A DNA stretch of 12,882 bases from an uncultured Bacilli bacterium (GCA_947598455.1 CANQFI010000041.1:1-12882), one strand, 5' to 3'. Counted from the first letter of the stretch, positions 1 through 5,738 are shown. Notes: a model not told the origin generated them from the sequence alone. Made by a program: numbers and translations.

Positions 1-20
1 AAAAAATTTAAAAATATCTA

Positions 21-48
21 TTGTCATATTAAAAAAAATATGTATAAT
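21..48 (+). promoter_or_regulatory. sigmaA-type promoter of rpoE
   Basis: The -35 box TTGTCA (21-26) and perfect -10 TATAAT (43-48) are separated by 16 bp. Transcription should begin near 54-56. That places the GTG at 57 within the first bases of the transcript and supports the ATG at 84 as the real rpoE start. Confidence 0.8.
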
Positions 49-83
49 GGTGTCTAGTGAATTATTTGGAGGTCATAATTAAA

Positions 84-533
84 ATGAAATTAAAAGATTT
101 AACTCAAGCCGAATTAGAAGCTATGTCCTATGATGATATAGCTGAAATGATATTAACAGAAACTAATCGTCAAATGAAAATAAATGAATTATTTAAAGAA
201 GTATGCAAACTAATTAATTTATCTGATGATGAATTTGTAGATAAATTACCTGCCTTCTTTGATGTATTATCTACAGATCATCGTTTTATAATGTTAGAAA
301 ATGGTTTATGGGATTTAAAAACTAAACATTCTACTAAAGTTATTATAGATAATGAAGATGAAGATGAAGATATTGATGAAGATGTCGATTTAGATAACAT
401 GGAAGAAGAGGAAGATGATAATAAAGACATCTATTCTGATGAGGAAGATGAAACTGATGATATCTCTGACGATGATGAATTAAAAGACCTAGTAATTATC
501 GATGAAGATGAAGAAGCAAATGGCATTATGTAA
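84..533 (+). CDS. rpoE: DNA-directed RNA polymerase subunit delta
   Basis: RpoE is a small RNA polymerase subunit of Bacilli that raises transcriptional specificity and core recycling. The protein is 149 aa from the ATG at 84. Residues about 1-85 look like the HARE-HTH domain, starting MKLKDLTQAELEAMSYDDIA and including a GLWDLKTK end. The rest is a low-complexity tail made almost wholly of Asp and Glu, the family hallmark. The start is set by GGAGG at 68-72, 11 nt before the ATG. The longer GTG-initiated frame (57) would begin at the transcript's 5' end with no room for a ribosome binding site. A terminator hairpin overlaps its stop codon. Delta is found in Bacilli and is a useful taxonomic marker here. 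In B. subtilis it lies in the same broad chromosomal region as rpmE, prfA and spoIIR. Confidence 0.93.
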   Translation: MKLKDLTQAELEAMSYDDIAEMILTETNRQMKINELFKEVCKLINLSDDEFVDKLPAFFDVLSTDHRFIMLENGLWDLKTKHSTKVIIDNEDEDEDIDEDVDLDNMEEEEDDNKDIYSDEEDETDDISDDDELKDLVIIDEDEEANGIM

Positions 534-546
534 CCATTTGTTTTTT
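513..546 (+). terminator. intrinsic terminator folded into the end of rpoE
   Basis: CAAATGG (517-523) pairs perfectly with CCATTTG (534-540), the 10-nt loop contains the rpoE stop TAA (531-533), and six Ts follow (541-546). A-T and G-U pairs with the T tract could lengthen the stem outward. The T tract runs into the -35 box of the prfA promoter. Confidence 0.65.
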
Positions 547-571
547 ACATTTTAAGTTAATATGATATAAT
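544..571 (+). promoter_or_regulatory. extended -10 promoter of prfA
   Basis: The -35 box TTTACA (544-549), a 16-bp spacer and TATAAT (566-571) preceded by TGA (563-565) make an extended -10 promoter. The sequence TATGATATAATACA here is repeated exactly at the rpmE promoter. Confidence 0.8.
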
Positions 572-596
572 ACAAGACGAAGGGCGTGAAATAATC

Positions 597-1652
597 ATGT
601 TTGAAAGATTAGAAGCGATAAAAGAAAAATACGATGAACTAACAAGTAAACTTTCAACTCCTGAAGTATTAAGTGATTATAATTTATTAAAAAAATTATC
701 TAAAGAACAAAAAGATTTAGAAGAAACATATTTAAAGTATAAAGAGTATCAAAAAGTTGAAAGTAATATTAATGAAGCTAAAGAATTATTAAATGATCCA
801 GAAATGGGTGAAATGGCTACTTTAGAATTGGAAGAGTCAACAACTAAAAAAGAACAATTAACTAGAGAACTTGAAATTCTTCTTATTCCTAAAGATGAAA
901 ATGATGATAAAGATATTATTATGGAAATAAGAGGAGCAGCTGGTGGTGATGAAGCCAATATCTTTGCCGGAGATTTGTTTAGAATGTATTCTCGTTATGC
1001 TGATAAAAAGGGTTGGAAAATTGATGTAATCAACTCTATACCTGGTACAGCCGGCGGTTATTCTCAAATTGAAGCTAAAATAAATGGTGAAAATGTTTAT
1101 TCTAAATTAAAATATGAATCAGGTTCTCATCGTGTTCAAAGAGTTCCTGTAACAGAATCAAATGGTCGTATTCAAACATCTACAGCTACAGTTCTTATAA
1201 TGCCTGAAGTAGAAGACGTTGAAATAGATATTAATCCTAATGATTTACGAATCGATGTTTACTGTGCTACCGGTCATGGTGGTCAAGGTGTTAATACAAC
1301 TCCATCAGCCGTAAGAATTACTCATATTCCAACTAATACAGTAGTAACTTGTCAAAATGAACGTAGCCAATTACAAAATAAAGCTCAAGCTATGGAGGTA
1401 TTAAAAGCTCGTTTATATCAAGCTGAACAAGAAAAACAAGATGCTGAAGTAGGTAATGAAAGAAGAAGTAAAATAGGTACTGGCGATCGTGCTGAAAAAA
1501 TAAGAACTTATAATTATCCTCAAAATAGAGTGACAGACCATCGAATCGGTTATACAACTAATAATTTAGATCGTGTAATGGATGGCGATCTAGATGATAT
1601 TATTGAAGCTTTAATTACTGAAGACTTACAAAGAAAATTAAAAGGAGAATAA
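597..1652 (+). CDS. prfA: Peptide chain release factor 1 (RF1)
   Basis: RF1 reads UAA and UAG and triggers peptidyl-tRNA hydrolysis. The protein is 351 aa, a normal length. The codon-recognition loop is RVPVTESNGRI, so the tripeptide is PVT where E. coli RF1 has PAT. The catalytic loop is GHGGQGVNTT, with the GGQ glutamine that PrmC methylates. The C-terminal block with GTGDRAEKIRTYNYPQNRVT is typical of the family. The ATG at 597 follows GAAGGG (579-584) at 12 nt, a slightly long spacing. It has its own promoter and is followed 28 bp later by prmC, its modifying enzyme. A terminator-like hairpin sits over its stop codon, so prmC expression probably depends partly on readthrough. The GGQ flanks differ from the GAGGQ form I recall in several Bacilli; I regard this as normal family variation. 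Confidence 0.97.
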   Translation: MFERLEAIKEKYDELTSKLSTPEVLSDYNLLKKLSKEQKDLEETYLKYKEYQKVESNINEAKELLNDPEMGEMATLELEESTTKKEQLTRELEILLIPKDENDDKDIIMEIRGAAGGDEANIFAGDLFRMYSRYADKKGWKIDVINSIPGTAGGYSQIEAKINGENVYSKLKYESGSHRVQRVPVTESNGRIQTSTATVLIMPEVEDVEIDINPNDLRIDVYCATGHGGQGVNTTPSAVRITHIPTNTVVTCQNERSQLQNKAQAMEVLKARLYQAEQEKQDAEVGNERRSKIGTGDRAEKIRTYNYPQNRVTDHRIGYTTNNLDRVMDGDLDDIIEALITEDLQRKLKGE

Positions 1653-1664
1653 TCTCCTTTTTTT
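1640..1664 (+). terminator. terminator-like hairpin across the prfA stop codon
   Basis: AAAAGGAGA (1640-1648) pairs perfectly with TCTCCTTTT (1653-1661). The 4-nt loop ATAA (1649-1652) contains the prfA stop codon TAA (1650-1652), and the T tract runs to 1664. It lies between prfA and prmC and no clear new promoter follows, so it probably acts as a partial terminator or attenuator. Confidence 0.7.
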
Positions 1665-1680
1665 AGAAAGAAGAATTACT

Positions 1681-2400
1681 ATGACTGAACTAGAATACTT
1701 AAAGAAGTATCTTCATCCTGAAGATAATTTAGATGAAGCTATTAAAAGATTAGAAAATGGTGAACCAGTCCAATATATTATAGGAGATACTTACTTTTAT
1801 AATAGTCTTATTAAAGTAAATAAAAATGTTTTAATACCTCGCCCTGAAACTGAAGAATTAGTTGAAAAAACAATAAATTTAATTAAGAAATATTTGCCAT
1901 CTAATTTAAAAATTCTAGATATTGGTACAGGTAGTGGTTGTATACCTATTGCTTTAAAAAAAGAATTACCAGATTCTAGTATTGATGCATGTGATATTTC
2001 AAAAGAAGCTTTAGAAGTAGCTAAATCTAATGCCAAACTAAATAATGTTCAAATAAACTTTATTAAAAGTGATATCTTTTCTAATATAACTGATAAATAC
2101 GATTTAATTATTAGTAATCCTCCTTATATTAAAGAAGATGAAGAAATAATGGATATTGTTAAAAATAATGAACCTCATCTAGCTTTATATGCTAAAGATA
2201 ATGGTTTATATTTTTACAAAGAAATACTTAAAAATTCTTCTAAATACTTAAATAAAAAATCCATTATTGCCTTTGAAATAGGTGAAAGTCAAGGACTAGA
2301 AATTAAATCTTTAGCACAAAATTATTATCCAAATGCTACCGTAATTTTAGACCAAGATTTTCGCCATTTAGATCGTTATATTTTTCTTATTAATGAATAA
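1681..2400 (+). CDS. prmC: Release factor glutamine methyltransferase, short form
   Basis: PrmC methylates the GGQ glutamine of RF1 and RF2 using S-adenosylmethionine. Visible motifs are the linker GEPVQYIIG and IPRPETEELVE (residues about 27-60), SAM-binding motif I LDIGTGSGCIPIAL, and the catalytic NPPY in IISNPPYIKEDE. The protein is 239 aa against roughly 280 in well-studied homologues. The loss is at the N-terminus: about 26 residues precede the GEPVQYI block, so the helical substrate-binding domain is cut down. The start at 1681 follows only a weak AGAAAGAAG (1665-1673). No in-frame upstream start restores the missing part, because the prfA stop and hairpin lie directly before it. It probably shares the prfA transcript through the leaky hairpin at 1640-1664. 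The methylase domain looks intact. Confidence 0.93.
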   Translation: MTELEYLKKYLHPEDNLDEAIKRLENGEPVQYIIGDTYFYNSLIKVNKNVLIPRPETEELVEKTINLIKKYLPSNLKILDIGTGSGCIPIALKKELPDSSIDACDISKEALEVAKSNAKLNNVQINFIKSDIFSNITDKYDLIISNPPYIKEDEEIMDIVKNNEPHLALYAKDNGLYFYKEILKNSSKYLNKKSIIAFEIGESQGLEIKSLAQNYYPNATVILDQDFRHLDRYIFLINE

Positions 2401-2403
2401 AAT
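2376..2403 (+). promoter_or_regulatory. possible sigmaF-like promoter of spoIIR
   Basis: TTATA (2376-2380), 14 T-rich bases and GAATAAAAT (2395-2403) resemble the sigmaF pattern GYATA plus GGnnAnAnT with the second G missing. The same layout with identical spacing occurs before spoIIQ (8310-8337). In this A+T-rich DNA the match could be chance. Confidence 0.3.
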
Positions 2404-2407
2404 ATAT

Positions 2408-2440
2408 AAATATCACCCAATATTATGTTAGGTGATATTT
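2408..2440 (+). promoter_or_regulatory. hairpin burying the spoIIR ribosome binding site
   Basis: AAATATCACC (2408-2417) pairs perfectly over 10 bp with GGTGATATTT (2431-2440), with a 13-nt loop. The right arm contains GGTGAT, the best Shine-Dalgarno sequence for spoIIR (ATG 2445). The hairpin could limit translation of readthrough mRNA coming from prmC. It could also work as a weak terminator, but only four Ts end the right arm. Confidence 0.55.
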
Positions 2441-2444
2441 TAAA

Positions 2445-2954
2445 ATGAAAAAAGTAATCTATGTAATTCTAATCTTAATTGTCTTATCTTTCTTTTTATA
2501 TAATAAAAATAACCCAATTATTCCTAAAGATTCTATTAGATTCCGTATTATTGCTAATAGTAACTCTAATATAGACCAAGATACTAAAATAAAAATAAGA
2601 AATGACTTAGAAAAACAATTTTTTCCCTTACTTGAAAACTCTACTTCTATTGATGAATCACGTCATATAATTAAAGAAAATGAAAACGTTATCAAAAACA
2701 CTTTAGATTCATATAATATACCATATACAATTAATTATGGTCCAAATTACTTTCCTGAAAAAAATTATAAAGGAGTAACTTATAATGAAGGTGAATATGA
2801 ATCCTTAGTTATATCTTTAGGCGAAGCCGAAGGTAATAACTGGTGGTGTGTTATGTATCCTCCTTTATGTTTATTAGAATCCAATTCTGATGATTATGAA
2901 GATGTAGAATATAAATTTTTTATTCAAGAAATTTTAGAAAAGTTAGGTTCATAA
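2445..2954 (+). CDS. spoIIR: Stage II sporulation protein R
   Basis: SpoIIR is made in the forespore under sigmaF, is exported into the intermembrane space, and triggers SpoIIGA to process pro-sigmaE in the mother cell. This 169-aa protein has an N-terminal hydrophobic segment (residues about 4-19) acting as signal or anchor. The family core follows: SIRFRIIANSNSNIDQDTKI near residue 30, then a GEYESLVISLGEAEGNNWWC block and VMYPPLCLLE. The NWWC and PPLC motifs are diagnostic. The start uses GGTGAT, 8 nt upstream but sequestered in a hairpin. Its place after prfA-prmC matches the B. subtilis gene order. Both tryptophans of NWW are TGG, which supports the standard code. Confidence 0.95.
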   Translation: MKKVIYVILILIVLSFFLYNKNNPIIPKDSIRFRIIANSNSNIDQDTKIKIRNDLEKQFFPLLENSTSIDESRHIIKENENVIKNTLDSYNIPYTINYGPNYFPEKNYKGVTYNEGEYESLVISLGEAEGNNWWCVMYPPLCLLESNSDDYEDVEYKFFIQEILEKLGS

Positions 2955-2976
2955 CTCTAAATAATAATTAAAGCAA

Positions 2977-3005
2977 TTGACAAAATTAATTGTTAATTAT
3001 ATAGT
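2977..3005 (+). promoter_or_regulatory. sigmaA-type promoter of murA
   Basis: Consensus -35 TTGACA (2977-2982) and -10 TATAGT (3000-3005) are 17 bp apart. This gives murA an independent housekeeping transcript with a leader of about 45 nt. Confidence 0.85.
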
Positions 3006-3037
3006 AAATTTGATAAGTAAATACCTAAATTTACTTA
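3004..3037 (+). other. alternative hairpins in the murA leader
   Basis: TAAGTAAAT (3014-3022) pairs perfectly with ATTTACTTA (3029-3037) around a 6-nt loop. An overlapping option pairs GTAAATTT (3004-3011) with AAATTTAC (3027-3034). The two cannot coexist. The transcript should begin near 3011-3012, so the outer stem exists only if initiation is early. No T run follows, so this is not a terminator. Confidence 0.35.
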
Positions 3038-3058
3038 AAGAAGTATGAGAGTGATGAA

Positions 3059-4312
3059 ATGAGACAATTAATAATTGATGGGGGACATGAATTAACTGGT
3101 GAAATTAAAATCAGTGGTGCTAAAAATAGTGTTGTTGCATTAATCCCAGCCGCTATTCTCTCTGATGAAGAAGTAACTTTATATAATGTTCCAGATATTT
3201 CTGATACTAGAGCTTTATTAGATATTATTGCTTTATTAAATGGCAAAGTAGAGTATCAAGATGAAATAATGAAAATAGATACAAGAAATATTGAAAATAA
3301 ATTAGTACCAGAAAAACTAAGTAAAAAACTAAGAGCTTCCTATTATTTTATGGGTGCTTTATTAGGTAAATTCCATTATGCTGAAATCTATTTCCCAGGT
3401 GGTTGCAATATTGGTTCACGACCAATAGATTTCCATATTAATGGTTTTCAAAAATTAGGAGCTGAAGTAACTATTGAGGGTAATAAATATATCTTTAAAG
3501 CTGATAAACTAAAAGGTGCTCGTATCTATTTGGATTTTGCTTCAGTAGGAGCAACAATTAATATAATGCTAGCAGCTGTTAAAGCTGAAGGAACAACTTA
3601 TATATCTAATGCCGCTAAAGAACCAGAGATTGTTAATATAGCCACTTTATTAAATAATATGGGAGCTAAAATTACCGGAGCTGGAACTAGTGAAATAAAA
3701 ATTGAAGGTGTTAAAAAATTAAGTAAAGCTGTCATTGATGTTATTCCTGATCGTATCGAAGCTGGAACCTATACTATTATAGGAGCTTTACTAGGTAAAA
3801 ACTTAAAAATAAGTGGTATTATTGAAGATCATATTGATGCTTTATTATCTAAATTAAAAGAAATGGGCGTTGAAATGAAAATAGATAATAACTCTTTAAT
3901 AATTAACCATCCCAAAAGATTTAAATCGATAAATGTCAAAACTTTAGTATTTCCAGGCTTTGCTACAGATTTAGGTCAACCAATGAGTGTTTTACTTACT
4001 CAAGCAGATGGTATGTCTATTTTTGAAGAAACAATTTATGAAAATAGAATGGGGCACATTAAATACTTACAAAAAATGGGTGCTAATATTAGAGTAAATG
4101 ATCGTACAGCAATCATTGTAGGTAAAACGCCATTAAGAGGCGAAGAAGTAACAGCTACCGACCTTCGTGCTGGAGCTGCTATGATTATAGCTGGCTTAAT
4201 CGCTAAAGGAACAACTACAATTAATGAAATAGAACATATTTTAAGAGGTTACGAAAGTATCGTTGAAAAACTAACAAAAGTTGGTGCTCAAATTAAGATT
4301 AGAGAAGTATAG
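3059..4312 (+). CDS. murA: UDP-N-acetylglucosamine 1-carboxyvinyltransferase
   Basis: MurA transfers enolpyruvate from PEP to UDP-GlcNAc in the cytoplasm, the first committed step of peptidoglycan synthesis. The protein is 417 aa, the usual length. KISGAKNS places the substrate-binding Lys22-Asn23. The active-site loop FPGGCNIGSRPID carries the catalytic Cys116, the residue modified by fosfomycin, so the enzyme should be fosfomycin-sensitive. The late DLRAGAAMIIAGL block contains the conserved arginine region near the C-terminus. The ATG at 3059 follows a weak GAGAGTGAT (3047-3055). The start fits the MRQLIIDGGHELTG family N-terminus. B. subtilis has two paralogues, murAB near rho-rpmE and murAA near spoIID; this gene, close to rpmE, could descend from either. 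It has its own promoter. Confidence 0.97.
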   Translation: MRQLIIDGGHELTGEIKISGAKNSVVALIPAAILSDEEVTLYNVPDISDTRALLDIIALLNGKVEYQDEIMKIDTRNIENKLVPEKLSKKLRASYYFMGALLGKFHYAEIYFPGGCNIGSRPIDFHINGFQKLGAEVTIEGNKYIFKADKLKGARIYLDFASVGATINIMLAAVKAEGTTYISNAAKEPEIVNIATLLNNMGAKITGAGTSEIKIEGVKKLSKAVIDVIPDRIEAGTYTIIGALLGKNLKISGIIEDHIDALLSKLKEMGVEMKIDNNSLIINHPKRFKSINVKTLVFPGFATDLGQPMSVLLTQADGMSIFEETIYENRMGHIKYLQKMGANIRVNDRTAIIVGKTPLRGEEVTATDLRAGAAMIIAGLIAKGTTTINEIEHILRGYESIVEKLTKVGAQIKIREV

Positions 4313-4330
4313 AAAAATTTGACAATTTTT
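4313..4330 (+). repeat. AT-only inverted repeat overlapping the ncRNA -35 box
   Basis: AAAAATT (4313-4319) pairs with AATTTTT (4324-4330) around TGAC. It begins just after the murA stop. It could be a weak murA terminator, but the stem has no G-C pair. The -35 TTGACA lies inside it, so any function may be at the DNA level. Confidence 0.3.
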
Positions 4331-4347
4331 AATTGATTTGATAAAAT
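4319..4347 (+). promoter_or_regulatory. strong promoter of the structured RNA upstream of the OapA-like gene
   Basis: Consensus -35 TTGACA (4319-4324), an exactly 17-bp spacer and -10 TAAAAT (4342-4347) with an extended TGA (4339-4341) make this one of the strongest promoters in the window. Initiation is expected near 4353-4355, just before the 5' strand of the RNA's closing helix. Confidence 0.85.
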
Positions 4348-4352
4348 TTTTA

Positions 4353-4815
4353 TCGTTATGGTGCATTATCCTAGTCATAAAAATTATTTGAAGGTAGGGC
4401 TAAAAATCTACCAATTGTACTGATATGACACTTTGTATACTTGCTTGATTCGCCCAGATTCGGGTGGGTATATGATTTAAGATTTAAGGACAAATTATAA
4501 TGGCATATAAAGAGTTCCTTTTATCCCGTCTACCATAAAGATAAACTAGTGCATGTCGTGAGTGATTACATGGGATAGTAATTGAAAATGTAATTGCAAA
4601 AGCGAATAAGAATAATCCCTATATGATAGAGAAATTCTCTAGGGTGTATGTATTATAAAGTTTGAGGTGCGGACTAAGTGGTAATCGAGTAATCGAACTG
4701 GTAACATTCGATTGGTTCTTTTAAAGAGAAATCGCCAAAGAGTAATCAATGGTAAGAACTAGAGAAATTCAACTCGACCAAAGCCGTAAAATTAATTTAT
4801 AATATACCATAAATA
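4353..4815 (+). ncRNA. large structured noncoding RNA, probable compact OLE RNA
   Basis: This roughly 460-nt stretch carries no convincing reading frame but many nested helices. The closing helix joins TTATGGT (4356-4362) to ACCATAA (4806-4812) and continues after a mismatch with ATTAT (4365-4369) to ATAAT (4799-4803). Next GTCATA (4374-4379) pairs with TATGAC (4424-4429), enclosing GGTAG/CTACC (4393-4397/4408-4412). GTATAC (4435-4440) pairs with GTATAT (4468-4473) around a CGCCC/GGGTG hairpin (4451-4466). ATCCC (4523-4527) pairs with GGGAT (4572-4576). A three-way junction has TCGAGT/ACTCGA (4685-4690/4772-4777) enclosing AATCGAA/TTCGATT (4691-4697/4707-4713) and GTTCTT/AAGAAC (4715-4720/4754-4759). 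It has a near-consensus promoter and directly precedes an OapA-like gene, as known OLE RNAs do. B. halodurans OLE is longer, about 600 nt. The structured RNA is well supported; the OLE name rests on context, because I cannot align it to the family model. Confidence 0.72.
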
Positions 4816-4848
4816 TTTTATTAAAATTACTTTATAAGGAGAGTTAAT

Positions 4849-5367
4849 ATGAAGAGTAATGTTAACTGGATATATAAAGTTTTTTTATTATCTTTTATAC
4901 TATCCATTGCCTTTAGTGGTATATCAACTATAATATCTAATTCTTTTAATGAAATAGTATTAACTATTATCATTATTGTCGTAATTTCTATTGGAATTAT
5001 TTTTGATATGATAGGTGTTGCTGTTTTAACAAGCAAAGAAGCTAATCTTCATGCTAAAGCTTCTAAAAAATTAAAAGGTGCTAAAGAAGCTATATCCTTG
5101 TTAAAAAATTCAACTAAAGTATCATCTGTCTGCAATGATGTAATTGGTGATATTTGTGGTATTGTAAGTGGTAGTTTAGGAGCAGTTTTAACTATTTCAA
5201 TATCTAACTACTTTAATTTTAATTTAACTATTACAACTATCTTAGTAACAGCTGTTATTTCAGCCTTAACAGTTGGCTTTAAAGCAGTCTTTAAAGGTAT
5301 TGCTACTAAAAATAGTGATTCTATCGTCTTTATGGTTGGCAAAGTTATCTCTATTTTTAAAAAATAA
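4849..5367 (+). CDS. oapA: OapA-like membrane protein (OLE RNA-associated protein A)
   Basis: OapA is the membrane protein that binds and localises OLE RNA, in a complex linked to stress and magnesium homeostasis. This 172-aa protein has four hydrophobic segments: residues about 8-29, 36-60, 99-118 and 125-147. A basic, amphipathic stretch lies between the second and third (HAKASKKLKGAKEAISLLKN). A DxxxD motif, CNDVIGDICG with D97 and D101, opens the third segment; I recall such a motif as conserved and functionally required in B. halodurans OapA. The middle region also distantly recalls the DUF21 membrane domain of CNNM/CorC transporters. AAGGAG precedes the ATG. The gene starts 36 bp after the RNA's closing helix with no terminator between, so it is probably co-transcribed. 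The identification comes from remembered family pattern plus context and needs a profile search. Confidence 0.75.
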   Translation: MKSNVNWIYKVFLLSFILSIAFSGISTIISNSFNEIVLTIIIIVVISIGIIFDMIGVAVLTSKEANLHAKASKKLKGAKEAISLLKNSTKVSSVCNDVIGDICGIVSGSLGAVLTISISNYFNFNLTITTILVTAVISALTVGFKAVFKGIATKNSDSIVFMVGKVISIFKK

Positions 5368-5398
5368 GTAAAATAATAGCAAAAAATAAGATTAAGGC

Positions 5399-5426
5399 TT
5401 GATAAGTTAAATTCTTATGATATAAT
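5399..5426 (+). promoter_or_regulatory. extended -10 promoter of rpmE
   Basis: TTGATA (5399-5404), a 16-bp spacer and TATAAT (5421-5426) with TGA at 5418-5420. The string TATGATATAATACA and the following AGACGAAG repeat the prfA promoter and its start region. Confidence 0.85.
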
Positions 5427-5430
5427 ACAT

Positions 5431-5480
5431 AAGACGAAGAAATTACTATGTCTTAAAATTCTAGACATGGCGGAAGGAGA
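5431..5480 (+). promoter_or_regulatory. possible L31 leader with alternative helices
   Basis: In the roughly 55-nt leader, AAGAC (5431-5435) can pair with GTCTT (5450-5454). Alternatively ATGTCT (5448-5453) can pair with AGACAT (5463-5468). The helices share bases and exclude each other. The second ends 4 nt before the Shine-Dalgarno GGAAGGAG (5473-5480). Autoregulatory L31 leaders are known in Firmicutes; whether this matches one I cannot test. Confidence 0.4.
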
Positions 5481-5486
5481 ATAAAA

Positions 5487-5702
5487 ATGAAAAAAGATAT
5501 CCATCCAGAACTTAAAGATTGTAAAGTAACTTGTGCTTGTGGTGCTACATTCATGACTAAATCTACTAAAGATGAAATCCATGTAGAAGTATGTAGCGAA
5601 TGTCATCCATTCTATACAGGAAAACAAGGTAAAGCTAAAAAAACTGGTTCTGTTGAAAAATTCAACCGTAGATATGGTTATGATCAAGAAGCTGCTAAAT
5701 AG
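5487..5702 (+). CDS. rpmE: 50S ribosomal protein L31, zinc-binding form
   Basis: L31 is a ribosomal protein at the subunit interface near the central protuberance. This 71-aa copy is the zinc-containing (C+) type: Cys16 and Cys18 (CAC) and Cys36 and Cys39 (CSEC) form the expected CxC...CxxC site, with an additional Cys12. The start MKKDIHPEL and the middle HPFYTGKQ are classic L31. A strong GGAAGGAG sits 6 nt before the ATG. In other bacteria the zinc form is paired with a zinc-free paralogue induced under zinc starvation; none is visible in this window. It has its own promoter and its own terminator, so it is a single-gene transcription unit. Position near prfA, prmC and murA matches B. subtilis-type synteny, although rho is absent here. 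Confidence 0.97.
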   Translation: MKKDIHPELKDCKVTCACGATFMTKSTKDEIHVEVCSECHPFYTGKQGKAKKTGSVEKFNRRYGYDQEAAK

Positions 5703-5713
5703 TAGCTTTTTTT
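5689..5713 (+). terminator. intrinsic terminator folded into the end of rpmE
   Basis: AAGCTGCT (5689-5696) pairs with AGTAGCTT (5701-5708), with one G-U pair and a 4-nt loop, followed by Ts to 5713. The stop TAG (5700-5702) spans the loop-stem boundary. Confidence 0.85.
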
Positions 5714-5738
5714 CATTTTTTTAAATCTGTGGTATACT
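5710..5738 (+). promoter_or_regulatory. promoter of the ATP-grasp-rpiB-spoIID gene run
   Basis: TTTTCA (5710-5715), a 17-bp spacer and TATACT (5733-5738) preceded by TGG (5730-5732) make an extended -10 promoter. It overlaps the T tract of the rpmE terminator. Initiation near 5745 would leave a very short leader of about 12 nt. Confidence 0.7.

Noticed and set aside
57..83. GTG start giving a longer RpoE
   Set aside because: It lies at or next to the transcription start expected from TATAAT at 43-48, and its reading would include the ribosome binding site GGAGG at 68-72. The ATG at 84 fits the family start.
3014..3037. The murA leader hairpin as a terminator of spoIIR
   Set aside because: It lies downstream of the murA promoter, is A+T-rich, and is followed by AAAGAAG, not by a T run.
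4353..4815. The structured RNA as RNase P RNA, tmRNA, 6S RNA or a T-box leader
   Set aside because: I find none of the expected signatures: no GAGGAAAGTCC-type RNase P core, no tmRNA tRNA-like ends or tag frame, no T-box GGTGGNACC sequence, and no single long bulged hairpin as in 6S.
4827..5036. Reverse-strand reading frame opposite the OapA-like gene
   Set aside because: It mirrors the codon pattern of the + strand gene, has no ribosome binding site, and the + strand product has clear membrane segments and motifs. Other reverse frames (within prfA, prmC, rpmE and the ATP-grasp gene) were rejected likewise.
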